Origin: Camarhynchus parvulus
Lineage: Eukaryota; Chordata; Aves; Passeriformes; Thraupidae
Direction of reading: 5' to 3'
Assembly (NCBI RefSeq): GCF_901933205.1
Contig: NC_044600.1
Span: forward strand, 6,796,501-6,860,500
DNA: 64,000 nt
The position numbers and the translations under genes are program-made. Each line of letters begins with the position of its first letter. Position 1 is the stretch's first letter. A model generated the notes under the pieces. The model worked only from the letters and a program-made list of their open reading frames with translations. It ran no database searches and had not been told where the DNA came from. Below, in pieces: positions 53,440 through 64,000 of the stretch.

Positions 53440-56249
53440 CATCGCTGACAGCGTGCCTTGTGTCACTGATCCCTGCTCACAGGACTGTCCCTGCTGCTGG
53501 CTCCACAGCTTCAGGGGACACCAAGAGAGAAAACTTCCACACTAAGGTTTGTACAGCATTTAAAAAGCCCAAAACACGACCTGGAAAGGAAACCCCATGA
53601 ACACTTGTGGTGGTCCAGGGAAGCATGTTTTGGGGGTTTGTTCCTGTAATATGTCAATGACTATAGTGGATTTAGTAATAAAAACATTTAAAAATAAAAC
53701 TCGTGTTTAATGGATTTCATTAAGTGTGATTGCAGTAGGCAGGAAATAAAGGAGCTTTTTTGCTGATTGTGGGTTACAGCCTCCAACAACCTCTCCCACC
53801 TTAATTTTAAAGAAGATGCATCTTGCTGCTGCTAATTTGGGGAGAATCTTTACTAGGAAGGGGGATGTTTCTCTCCAGGCCAGAAGGATGTCTACTCAGT
53901 GCTCACTCTTAAGTCGTGGTCTTGCTCCAGGTTTTTTTTTTTTATTAGCTCTTTGACTCTCAGCCTTGAAGTTGGGATGGAGCTGCATCCGATCTGGAAT
54001 TGCTGCCCTGGGAGTGGGGACCCTGTGGTTTGTGACTGGCAGAATGGTGTGACCAGAAGAGGGGCTGGAGCTGAAGCTGCTGTAGAAGCTGATTATAAGA
54101 ACTGGGAGAATCTGCTAATTGAATGTTGGGACCTGAGTGCTTTGGAAAGGGAGGGAGCTGAACTTTGGGTGTGCAAGGGTTGATGGTGTTGTTGAGACTG
54201 CAGCTGCATTGCTGTCCTGTGCTAAATATTGGGCTGGCTTTAGTCTGTTTTGTGTAGTTTATTTACTATGGGCAACCTCTTGAGGGGGTTGCTTAGATTC
54301 TTGAGTTTCTGGGGTTTTTTTTCTAGCTTGCCTCCCTAAAACTGGTTACATGTGTGGCCAAACTTGTGGATGTGCCCCAGCCCTGCAGCATGGGGCTGCT
54401 GCAGTTGCCTTGGCACAAGCAGATGTGGTCTGTGACGTGGGTGGGCAGCGCCAGTGAGTTTTCAACACCCTTTCCCCCCCAGCTAAAATACTGTGAGATC
54501 CAAAAGAATCTTATTGCTGGTCTGATTTACTGTGGCCAGCTGGGCTGATACCACTGTGGATCCCTGCTGTAAGCCTGTCCCCAGTGTCCCATGCCCAGAT
54601 GTGGTCTGGGGCTGGCTGGGAGCTGCAGGGAAGGCAACATGCCAAGCTCAGCCATACTTTATTGGTTGAAGCTCCTGTGAGGGTGTCCCTGCAGCTGGTG
54701 GCTCTGGATGATTTTCTACCCCAGAATTTAATCTGAGGCTGAGTTGTAATCTTCCTTGTGCCTGGAAAGCTGTAATCTGGGCTTCAAATCCCTGTGCAAA
54801 CAGGAGGAAAAGATGTTCCCTAAGTATAGAGCCCTTCTGGCTGCACCACATAGTGACAGTGAGGAACAATGGGTTGGAGTGTCTGCTAATTGTGATTTAC
54901 TGCAGTGTACCATACCCCAGCTGGGTGGAAGGCACTGGGATGTGTCTGTGCTGGGAATGGAGCTCAAGTTTGCTTGGTGTTAGTTCACTCTTGGGAGATG
55001 CTCCAAGCCTGGCTTTGTATTGCTAATACTGAGCTGCACCCAGCTCTTTATGGGGTCTTACTGGTGGTTTTGGGGTGATGCAGGCTTGCATTGGTGCGGT
55101 GGGTGCCGGAGGGAATTCTGTGCCACCAGCGTTCAGCACAGCCAGTGTTGGGCATGAGGGGCTGGTGTGGCCATCCCAGGATGTGTCACTGGTCAGGGCT
55201 TTGAGCACTGTGTGTGTGCCAGAGCCTGAGAGGGCACCTGAAGCCACCCCAGGCAGGCTGAGCTGTTGGCAGATCCCCCATGGCTTCAGCAGCGAGCAGG
55301 GTGGTGTTGGAGCTGCTGAGGGAGGGGGGTTGCTGTGTGTCCCTCAGAGAGCTCCATCAGCAGTGTAGGTGTTCTGCTGTGCTGGTAAGTGTCTACACAA
55401 TCTGTTCTGGGTGACAAGCCTGCTGTGCAGTTTGGGTGCTTTGCGTGGATTTCACTGACTCAGCTCAAAGTGCTGAAATATGGAAGCCAGCTGAATGTTC
55501 CTGCAGTTGTAAACTGGTTCAGGCACTGGGGGAAGTGAGATCTGCTCCCTGAGAGCAGCTTCTGCAAACTTGTGCCCTGTGTGTGCTTATGCTCAGTAGT
55601 AAGTTGATTTTATTGTCAGGCTCTGGTCCTTGAGAGCACAGCAGGGCAGGTGGAGCCTCTCCAGGGCTGATGGTGGAGTGGTGAGGAGGGCTTAACCCAC
55701 AGGGTATTGGAATTGCAGGATTTGGAAGTCAAAAATGCTCCTATTATCACCTGAGCAAATCTTTAAGGCTGATGAGTGAAATGGTGTGAAAAGTGGCTCC
55801 ATGTGATAGCAGAGTCTGGTTCTGAACTAACTCATCACTGCATCTCCCATGGAGGCAGCTGTGTTATCTGTGAGCTCCTCTGTCCTTTCCTCTTACTCAG
55901 GATAAACCATTACCTGAGGATAAACTTGGCTTTCACCTATTGCAGAGCCCCTTTCTGAGGAGGTTTCCCAGCCGTGCTCACAGCTGTGCCCAGTACACAG
56001 CCTGTTTTACACTGCCCAGGGGTCAAGACTTAGGTTTCCAAAGGTTTAAAAATGCCAAAGCTGCTGTTTTGAAGCAAGAAATGACCCATTTTTATACTAG
56101 CAGCACTGAGCAGAACTGCCTTGTCTTAAGCCCAGAGCATTGTTTTGGGAGCTTCTTCAGGAGATGTCCTTGATTCTGAGGCTGTGGGTGCTCTGCATGA
56201 TCAGTGGAGCCCCAGAAGGGCAGAAAAAGCTCCAAAAACCCCACGAGCT
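53440..56249 (+). other. Downstream of the microRNA cluster; no gene recognised
   Basis: Roughly balanced GC with a visible excess of G and T over C and A on the plus strand, especially 53.9-55.7 kb, as seen in transcribed introns. It may be primary-transcript or lncRNA sequence, but no exon is identifiable. In mammals GPC3 lies beyond the cluster in the same orientation; no GPC3 coding exon was found here. Confidence 0.4.
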
Positions 56250-57310
56250 CGACTGTCGTAAAAGGTGCCGTAAAGCGCGACTATCATAAAAGGTGCAGTA
56301 AAGCGCGACTGTCGTAAAAGGTGCCGTAAAGCGCGACTGTCGTAAAAGGTGCCGTAAAGCGCGACTGTCGGAAAACGTGCCGTAAAGCGCGACTGTCGTA
56401 AAACTGCCGTAAAGCGCGACTGTCGTAAAAAGGTGCCGTAAAGCGCGACTGTCGTAAAACTGCCGTAGTAAAGCGCGACTGTCGTAAAACTGCCGTAAAG
56501 AGCGCGACGTAGGTGCCGTAAAACGACTGTCGTAAAAACGCCGCGGCCGTCGTAAAAGGTGCCGTAAAGCGCGACTGTCGTAAAACTGCAGTAAAGCGCG
56601 GCTGTCGTAAAAGGTGCCGTAAAGCGCGACTGTCGTAAAACTGCAGTAAGGCGCGGCTGTCGTAAAAGGTGCCGTAAAGCGCGACTGTCGTAAAACTGCC
56701 GTAAAGCGCGGCTGTCGTAAAAGGTGCCGTAAAGAGCGGCTGTCGTAAAAGGTGCCGTAAAACGCGACTGTCGTAAAACGCGACTGTCGTAAAAGGTGCC
56801 GTAAAGCGCGACTGTCGTAAAACTGCAGTAAGGCGCGGCTGTCGTAAAAGGTGCCGTAAAGCGCGACTGTCGTAAAACTGCCGTAAAGCGCGGCTGTTGT
56901 AAAAGGTGCCGTAAAGAGCGGCTGTCGTAAAACTGCTGTACAGCGCGACTGTCGTAAAACTGCCGTAAAGCGCGACTGTCGTAAAAAGGTGCCGTAAAGC
57001 GCGGCTGTCGTAAAAGGTGCCGTAAAGCGCGACTGTCGTAAAAGGTGCCGTAAAGAGCGGCTGTCGTAAAACTGCCGTAAAGAGCGACTGTCGTAAAAGC
57101 GGCCGTAAAGCGCGACTGTCGTAAAAGGTGCCGTAAAGCGCGTCTGTCGTAAAAGGTGCCATAAAGCGCGACTGTCGTAAAACTGCCGTAAAGAGCGACT
57201 GTCGTAAAAGCGGCCGTAAAACGCGACTGTCGTAAAAGGTGCCGTAAAGCGCGACAGCGCTTTACGGTCGCTTTTGCGTCAGTCGCGCTTTACGGCACCT
57301 TTTACGACAG
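56250..57310. repeat. CpG-rich tandem array, 27-28 bp units, inverted at its right end
   Basis: About 37 head-to-tail units plus about 1.5 inverted units. The unit is built from GCGCGACTGTCGTAAAA followed by GGTGCCGTAAA (type A, 28 bp) or CTGCCGTAAA (type B, 27 bp). Each unit has about four CpG sites although the flanks are not CpG-rich. Variants recur (GCGCGGCTGTCG, GAGCGACTG, CTGCAGTAAGG), and a multi-unit block repeats at about 182-bp spacing. On the minus strand no stop occurs in the type-A unit in any frame, which explains the 292-codon frame at 56284-57162 (FTAPFTTVALYGTFYDSRAL repeats). I do not recognise the repeat. No coding role is claimed. Confidence 0.95.
57242..57267. repeat. Inverted-repeat junction of the tandem array
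   Basis: A perfect 11-bp palindrome (CCGTAAAGCGC, 4-base spacer, GCGCTTTACGG) marks the switch from direct to inverted units. The inverted unit runs to about 57310. Confidence 0.9.
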
Positions 57311-60300
57311 TTTTTGTAGATGTGGAGTTTTACCTGCAGCTCCCTGCCAGGAGGGAATCCACAGGATCTTGGGCTTTTCTGACGTACATTTTGCCTTGCC
57401 CTGTCCCTGCCTTTGGAAAAGCTGAAGCCAGGAGTTCTCCCATCAGTTTGGGATGATCTGTGCAGCCCCTTGTCCCATGGGAAGCCCTGGGATGTGCAGG
57501 GGTGGGCATGGCAGTGCTCCAGCAGAGGAGGAAAAGGATGGAATCCCCCTGGCTGTGTGTGCAGCGCTGCTGTGCCAGTGCAGGGATGGCTGTTCTGCTT
57601 CTTAAACAAGGAGGTTTTTTTAACCCATGAGAAGTCATTGGGCATTGATGCTGAGGGACCGGGGCTGTGCCAGGAGCTGCTGCAGTGGCTGTTCCTGGGA
57701 GTGGGGTGTCAGAAAGGAGTCAGCACCGGTGACTTTTTACTGCAGGTATATAAATAGGTACAAGCACACTGAGACATGAGGGCTGATCGTGAAAAAAACA
57801 ACTCTTGTTCTGGAAACTCCAGAGGGCTTCTAACATCACAGTGCCTGGGCTATTTTTGTAGACTGGGAATATTTCATATTATTTCACTCTCCTTCCTGTC
57901 ACACAACACTTTGTTGTTTAATCTGTGTGTGGTTATTCCCAGCTGTAATCAGTGGTTATCCTGCCGAGCAGCCAGTTGGGTGCTTTGTTTTTCTCTTAAG
58001 GAGACCTTGTTAAGATAATTCTTAATACTTCTGAATGATCTTGTTTTTTAAAAAGTATCTTCTGCTGTTGATGGTCTTCAGAGTGGTTTTTTAATAGCAT
58101 GTTCATGTCTAAATCAGTGCAGTACAGCCAGGTAAGCATTTCTAACTGGTGAGTTTTTCACATGGTCTGTGTACTCACTGCCCATCATCTTTGTCTGCTC
58201 CCAAGTTACTTTTTTTTCAAAGTAATCACAGTCATGTCCAAAAAATCTGAGTATTTTTAAATTTTTTCCACACGTTAATTAGGTTTAAATCATAGCTGAC
58301 AGAGAGGAGTAAGTATTTCTAATTTGCTTATATTGGTCACTGGACCAAGCATTGTCCAGATCCAAACCAGCTCTTGACCAGGACCTGCTGGCTGAGGAAG
58401 TGATTATGTGCTGCACCTGCCTTTCTCCTCCTGGCTTTTGTATCAAATCCCTGTGATAATGCACCACAATAACATTCCTCATTCTTTTGCCTTTTTGCAT
58501 CTACCCAGGGATTTGAGTTGCTGTACTTCTGCAGTTGCTGTGCTGGCTGCTGCAGCCAGGTCATAAGTCACCAGTTCTGTGGCTAATTACCTTTCCCACT
58601 CATAGTGTTGCTTTGTAAAGGTTAAGTTTCATTTGCCAAAGGATGTTATAAAATGTAGAGAATTGCTCTACTGAATCAAAGGGGAAACCATCAATGCTTT
58701 TTTACACTTATATATATAGGTATATAAAATTATGCAGAAGGGGAAATTGGAAATTACCATTTTGTTATTCTGGTGATACAGAGCTGAAGCCATATTTTTA
58801 AAAACTTTTTGGTTTGGTTTGGTTTGGTTTGGTTTGTTTTTTTTTTTATGGAAATGGTTTCTTTGGTGCTAAGTACCATCCTTGTGCTGTTCTCTGCTGG
58901 AGAAAGCACCCAGGTTGTTTCCTGGGTAGGTTCCCTGCAACAACAGCAAATGGCTGGCAGGACAGATTGAAAGCTTCACAGAACAAATCTCTTGGGACTT
59001 CAAAGGCCACTCTTTGTCAGCCTGCCTGCCTGCCCAGAGAGTCATTGCAGCAATGAAAAGAAAATTAAGATCTTCCTGCCCTGAACCCACAGCCCCCTTC
59101 CTTCCTCCAAGGCCAGACCACTCCTCCGTGTACATTCCCTTGTCCCTCCCCATACCCAGCAATGCTGCAGGTGCCTGTTGGTGCTTTAACAAACAGCAGT
59201 TTTTGAAGCAGCACTGGCTCCCAGAACACTCACCTGTATTCATTTTTAGTGCTCAGAGATGGGTGCTCAAATCCCTGCAGGTGGCTTGGAGATCCCAGCC
59301 TGGATCCCTGTGCTGAGGTTGGCTGCTGGAGGTGTTGATGGACCTTCAGCTGCAAACTGGTGCTGCCTGCAGCTGAGTTTGGAGCTTTCCAGCTGGGATG
59401 TGGGAGGAACTGGGGTCTGATGGGGAGCACCGTCCCAGGAGATGGGAGCTTTGCCCTGCCCATCTACTCCAGACACTGCTCTGCCCTCAGAGAGGCTGCA
59501 GCACTGGCCTCTCACATGGCTTCTCACTTTTTAATTTTCCTCTTAGTTCCTTACTAAAAGGAGTCCTTTGTACCAACAGAAGTTTGCTGGTTTCACTGGT
59601 GAAAAATGCGGATTTGCGTTGATATGGAGTAAAAAGGATGTAAAAAGATGGGAAAAGAATCTTAGTCTTTGCTTTCATTCTGAGTTTATGCAAACCTCCA
59701 AATACTTCTTTCCTCAAAGGACCAATTTCTGCTGAAAGAAAATGGTGATGATGATGGTGATGAAAACCTTATAAATAGACCCTATAGCCAAAAAATGTTA
59801 AGCCTTATCCTTCAACCCAGGAGTAGCATATGACAGAGCTTGATTGGCTAAAAATGTTTTAGTTCTTTTTATCATGAGATAAGAAAGAAGAATGAGATGG
59901 CTGCTCACCCTCTGTTGTGGGGAGGCTTCGTGGTAAATGCTTCATCTGCAGTAAAAGCAGTGGTTAGCTTTGAAGAAAAATTTAAAACTAACAGAATTAG
60001 GGCTGCATCCACAGAGTGTGGCTCTTCCACCACCAATCCCACGTGTGAGCAGTGGGGATGGAAGGAGCATTGCTTGTCATTCATTGCTCCTTCCTGTGCA
60101 ATTCTATTAGTGCAGTAAATATAGCAAAATACCCTGGTGTTAACCCTGATTGCTGCCTTGCCTTGGCTCTGCTGAGGGGCCATTCCCAAGGCAGCCCTGT
60201 CGTAAACAGACCTGCTCAGAATTATTTTTATGTACCAAAAATCTCTTTTACCCAGTTACGCCTCACTCTCCAACTAAAACATGGGCCTGGCTTGTTTTAG

Positions 60301-63300
60301 GAGGTGCTGACAAGCAGATAAAATGGAATTAGAGCCTGTGCTGGCTGCGGGCAGGGCTGCACTGCTGCCTTTCGTGGCTCCTCGCTCGGGCAGCCTGTGT
60401 TGCAGCGCTGGCGCTCCAGCTGCTGGGAGCCTGCTGGCAGAGCGCTGGGATTAGCAGCTCTCAGAACTCCTGGGATGTGGATCTGTGTGAGTGCCCTGCC
60501 CTGTGGGCTTAGAGCCCCTTGTGCAGCTGCTGTGCCCGAGGCGCCTCAGAAAGCGGTGCCTGTCGGACCTGCTGCTGTGAGAGACTCATGGAAAATGTGC
60601 ATGGGGAGGTGAAGCTGCAGCTGCTGCTTGTCTAGGCTGTAAAAATCCATGACCACCATCCAGGCTGATCCTTTCCTTGCATTTCTCCTTATTTTCTATC
60701 AGCTGTCATAAGTCACTGCCTTCAGGGAGGCCTTGAAGCTGCACAGGTGAGATGGGGACAGGACAGGTCCTTGGTGCTTGGACTGCAGTCCGGGAGTTCT
60801 GCAAACAGGAGCATTAAATGAAGAAGTTTGGAAGAAGTGGGAAGATGCCTTCCCTGTGGATCCACACCAGCCTGTGGTGCTCAGCTGGGCACCCACTGTC
60901 CCCCAGCATGTCCTGGAGCGGTGGCACAAGACCTCAGGGACTCTCCTGATCATGGGCTTAGAAACTGCATCTGTGTTGGGCAGGATTCGCTTTGCTTCCA
61001 CTTCCTTCCCACTGTGGGATTCTGTTCTGCTTTTCCCATGCTGTTCAGAAGCGACTGGCAGTGAGAATCAGCTCTGCTGTGCCTGTGTCCCATCAGGGGC
61101 TGGGGCTGCACTGTGGCTGTGCTGGCTCTCAGGGTGGTGTGCAGGTCCATTCTCTCGTTTTCTCGCTGGGTTTTGGGATCCTGCAAGCCCCAGGCAGGAG
61201 CCACTGTGTCCTGCCTGCATATCCTGTCTGAGCCACGAGCTGCAGCCCCTCACCAGAGCTCTCACTGGGGCTGGCTGTGGGCACTCTTGGCTCCTGGCCC
61301 CCAGCATCACCCCTGAGTTACTGTCCCAGCTGCTTCTTGGTGAGCCTGGTCGTGCATCACAGCTTGGAAGATCTGTGCATATCACTAATTAAAAAAAAAA
61401 AAAAAGTTGATTGGGTGGGAAAAATGCAGCTTTCTTGGCTCTTACTCAGCTCGGTTTTATTTATTCTGGTTAATGTTGATTCTGGGTAAAGCTTTTATTC
61501 CCTGTCGTGATAAGCTGTGCCTGCCCCAAGAGGCTGCCCAGAAACCACCTAATGTGAAGTGAGTACAATTTCCTTTCTGAGCCAAGGCTGCACCCTCATG
61601 GAAAGTGTCACTGGAGCTGTTTGAGAAAATCTACTTACTGTTCTGCCCAAACTGACAGCAAGTGGGGCTTCTCCTCATTTCAGCTGCTCATTGTAGCCCA
61701 TGGAGGGTTTGTGCCTCTGTGGGACCAGCTCAGCCAGGGCAGTGCGTGCTGCAGCCCTGGGGCTGTGCTGGGAATTACCGATCCAGCAGAAGTGGGTGCT
61801 GTGCAGATGGGAAGGGGAGTAGGCACAAAAAGGGCTGAGGAAAAGCTGTGAGTGACTTTGCTGGGAGGGATTTTCTCCCTGCCTGGCTCCTGGCCCCTGC
61901 CCTGACACACTGCTGGACACTTTTCATCGAAAATCTTCAGCCTCCTGGATTTTCATTCACCACATGAGGGCAGGCTGTTTCTAAAGAAAATACAGCGAGA
62001 AATCTTCAGCTCAGTGGATGAATTCTCCAGCCCAAGGCTCCCTCGGGCTCGCGAGGGCTGAGTGCTGCAGCCCCCTCCAGGTTTTGTGCCCCAAAAGCCA
62101 AGGGGGATGTGCTGAGGTGAATGAGGTGCCCAGGGCCTGGACGTGCAGAGTCCACCCCAGCTCCATCATCCCCCTCACCCAGGAGAACCCTCCTGTAACC
62201 ATCTCACTGCTTTGTTATTCCTCTGGGCAAACTCCATTTACTCTAATGGCATTATTAGCTCTGCATAATAAATGTCTTTTCCCATCGTGCTGCTGCTCCT
62301 CCAGCTGCAGGTTTGTGGCGTTTTCCTGCCCTGGTACCCATTCCCCCCGAGGGCAGGGATGCTCTCAGCACCACGGTGCTGCCATCAGCTCCCTGGGGAT
62401 TTACCACCATGCTCCCTCCTGGCTTCACAGCTTCTGCCTGCTGGCTACTGTGCGAGTTATCACAGCTTCCAGAGGTTTAACAAGTGTTCAGAGTTAACTG
62501 GAGTTTGTTGGGTGGTTGTTAATGCTGCCTCTGACTTGAGTTTATGCCTCTCCTTGATTTTTATATTTTTTTTAATGAACATGTAGCAGCCCAGTGGGAA
62601 GGTATGACATGAAGAACAAAGCAATATGGATTTGTCAGTGTGGCAAATAATACCCGTGGGTTTATGACCCGTGGAGTTTAAGGCAAGGCAAGGACTCTTG
62701 GGGTGTCAGAGGAGGATGTTGAAGGCTTTGTGCCCTGGGCAGGAGCACGGCGGGTGACAGTGGGACAGGGGCAGCCCTGGGGGTGGCTCCAAGGATGTTC
62801 CTCTCCAAAGGAACAGTCCCTCTCCAGCGGCACTGACAAAATGCTGCGCTCTCACTGGCAGCAGCTCCTGTGTCTGAGGGAATCCTGGTGCTCCCAGTCC
62901 TGTTGGCAGAGCTGCTGTCACCACATCACTGGAGGTGACACTGGAGGTGACACAACAGCCAGGGATGGGCAGGAAGCCCCAGCCCCTCGCTGAAGGGATG
63001 TGATTGCTGCTGGGAAAAAGCAAAAGCCACTGGATGTTATCAATCTCTGGAGTCAGACACATCCCAGTGACTGCAACAAACCCCAAGACTCTCTCAGTTA
63101 TCCTGGGAATGATGTGGCTGGGAGCTGTGGTGGGGAACCCTCTCAGTGTGGCTCTGCCCTGCTCACTCCTGCTCTGCTGCTCTCTCCAGGTTTGTCAAAG
63201 CTTCACTTGGGAAACACAGAAACCAAAACCCCACAGAAGAACAACAGAAAGCAAACCCCCAAAACCCCAGAGGTGGCTGCTGGGGGAAGTGTCCAGTGTT

Positions 63301-64000
63301 GGTGTTTGGAGCCCTGTGAGTGAATTTGTGCCCTCCTGCTGCTCAAAATCGGATTTCTGCCCAAGCCTTGCCTGCCCTCAGAGCTGCAGGCACCAGTGGA
63401 TTTAAATCAATGTAGATTGTTCCAGTCAACTCCTCCTGGAAATGCTTCTGCTTTGCTTGCTCTCTCAAATAATTTTTCATGTCCTCCTGTGTGAAGCATT
63501 TGGGAGGACACCTTGGATCCATTTAAAGTTTTTATTAGTGTCTTCAATCTGGTGGAGCTGTTGCAGCTCTGTGGGAGCAATGTGTGCTGTGCCACAGATG
63601 TATCCTGGGAGGAGGAAGGGCCAGGAAAACACAACCTGCACTTGTGGCAGCCCCTGCTCTGGCTCATCCCCACTGTTACCCAGCCATGCCACTGTGACTG
63701 CTGAGGTAAGGCAAGTAAATCCTGCCCTTGGGGCTGCCAGAGCCAGAGCAGGTGCTGGTCCCTTGCTCTGACCACTGACAAATTTATTCTCTCTTTCTGC
63801 ATTTTTAAAATGGATTTTTTTTCCATCTAGAGGGGTATAAATAATTGGTGCTGAACTGTTGGGCTTTTTCCAGGGTGGGAAGAGGTGGTTTTGTCAGTTT
63901 TTTATTCCCCTCACTGTGGTGTGATGAGTTGAAGTTCAAACCAGCATCCAACAGCAGTTCAAAAGCACCAAAACAACAACAGGGGAGGGAGGTGGCCAGG
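57311..64000. other. Unannotated right end; no gene recognised
   Basis: Moderately GC-rich sequence with many short frames and no recognised protein, RNA or transposon. Simple repeats: TTTGG tract at 58808-58847, A15 at about 61390, and a 14-bp doublet (CTGGAGGTGACA) at about 62929-62953. No CpG island is evident. Confidence 0.45.
58808..58847. repeat. (TTTGG)n tract followed by poly-T
   Basis: About five TTTGG/GTTTG pentamers ending in a run of T. Simple repeat only. Confidence 0.85.

Noticed and set aside
57311..64000. Possible first exon of GPC3
   Set aside because: Synteny suggests GPC3 lies further right on the plus strand, but no CpG island, signal peptide or glypican-like sequence was seen here.

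Overview
This is a vertebrate nuclear window, most likely from a bird and plausibly a passerine. The evidence is CR1 retrotransposon fragments, compact introns, and a PHF6 / miR-106a~363 neighbourhood. In mammals these loci lie on the X chromosome (Xq26 in human). In birds the block is expected on chromosome 4 or its passerine derivative 4A; that placement is inference from general knowledge, not something visible in the window. No bacterial-type gene, CRISPR array or tRNA was recognised.

Layout. 1-22.8 kb: PHF6 on the minus strand, essentially complete. Nine coding exons were placed to the base with consensus splice sites, giving an intact 365-residue reading frame. A non-coding exon 1 lies in a CpG island at about 22.06-23.34 kb, and the 3' UTR runs towards or past the left edge. 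23.3-24.1 kb: CR1 fragments in mixed orientation abutting the island. 24-49 kb: mostly AT-rich gene-poor DNA with an orphan CpG island at 31.1-32.3 kb, an approximately 46-copy uninterrupted GGAA microsatellite at 34.4-34.65 kb, two copies of an unidentified dispersed repeat at 39.0 and 41.5 kb, and a GC-rich patch at 43.2-43.8 kb. 49.1-51.9 kb: a large CpG island that is the probable promoter of the microRNA primary transcript. 52.5-53.45 kb: all six hairpins of the miR-106a~363 cluster on the plus strand (106a, 18b, 20b, 19b-2, 92a-2, 363). 56.25-57.31 kb: a CpG-rich tandem array of 27-28 bp units with higher-order structure and an inverted terminus. 57.3-64 kb: unannotated sequence with no recognised gene.

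Function. PHF6 encodes a nucleolar/nuclear chromatin reader with two extended PHD domains. The microRNA cluster is the X-linked-type paralogue of miR-17~92 and is transcribed divergently from PHF6 with about 30 kb between the two promoters. The two are syntenic neighbours; nothing in the sequence shows that they are co-regulated. The least explained element is the 56.25-57.31 kb array.
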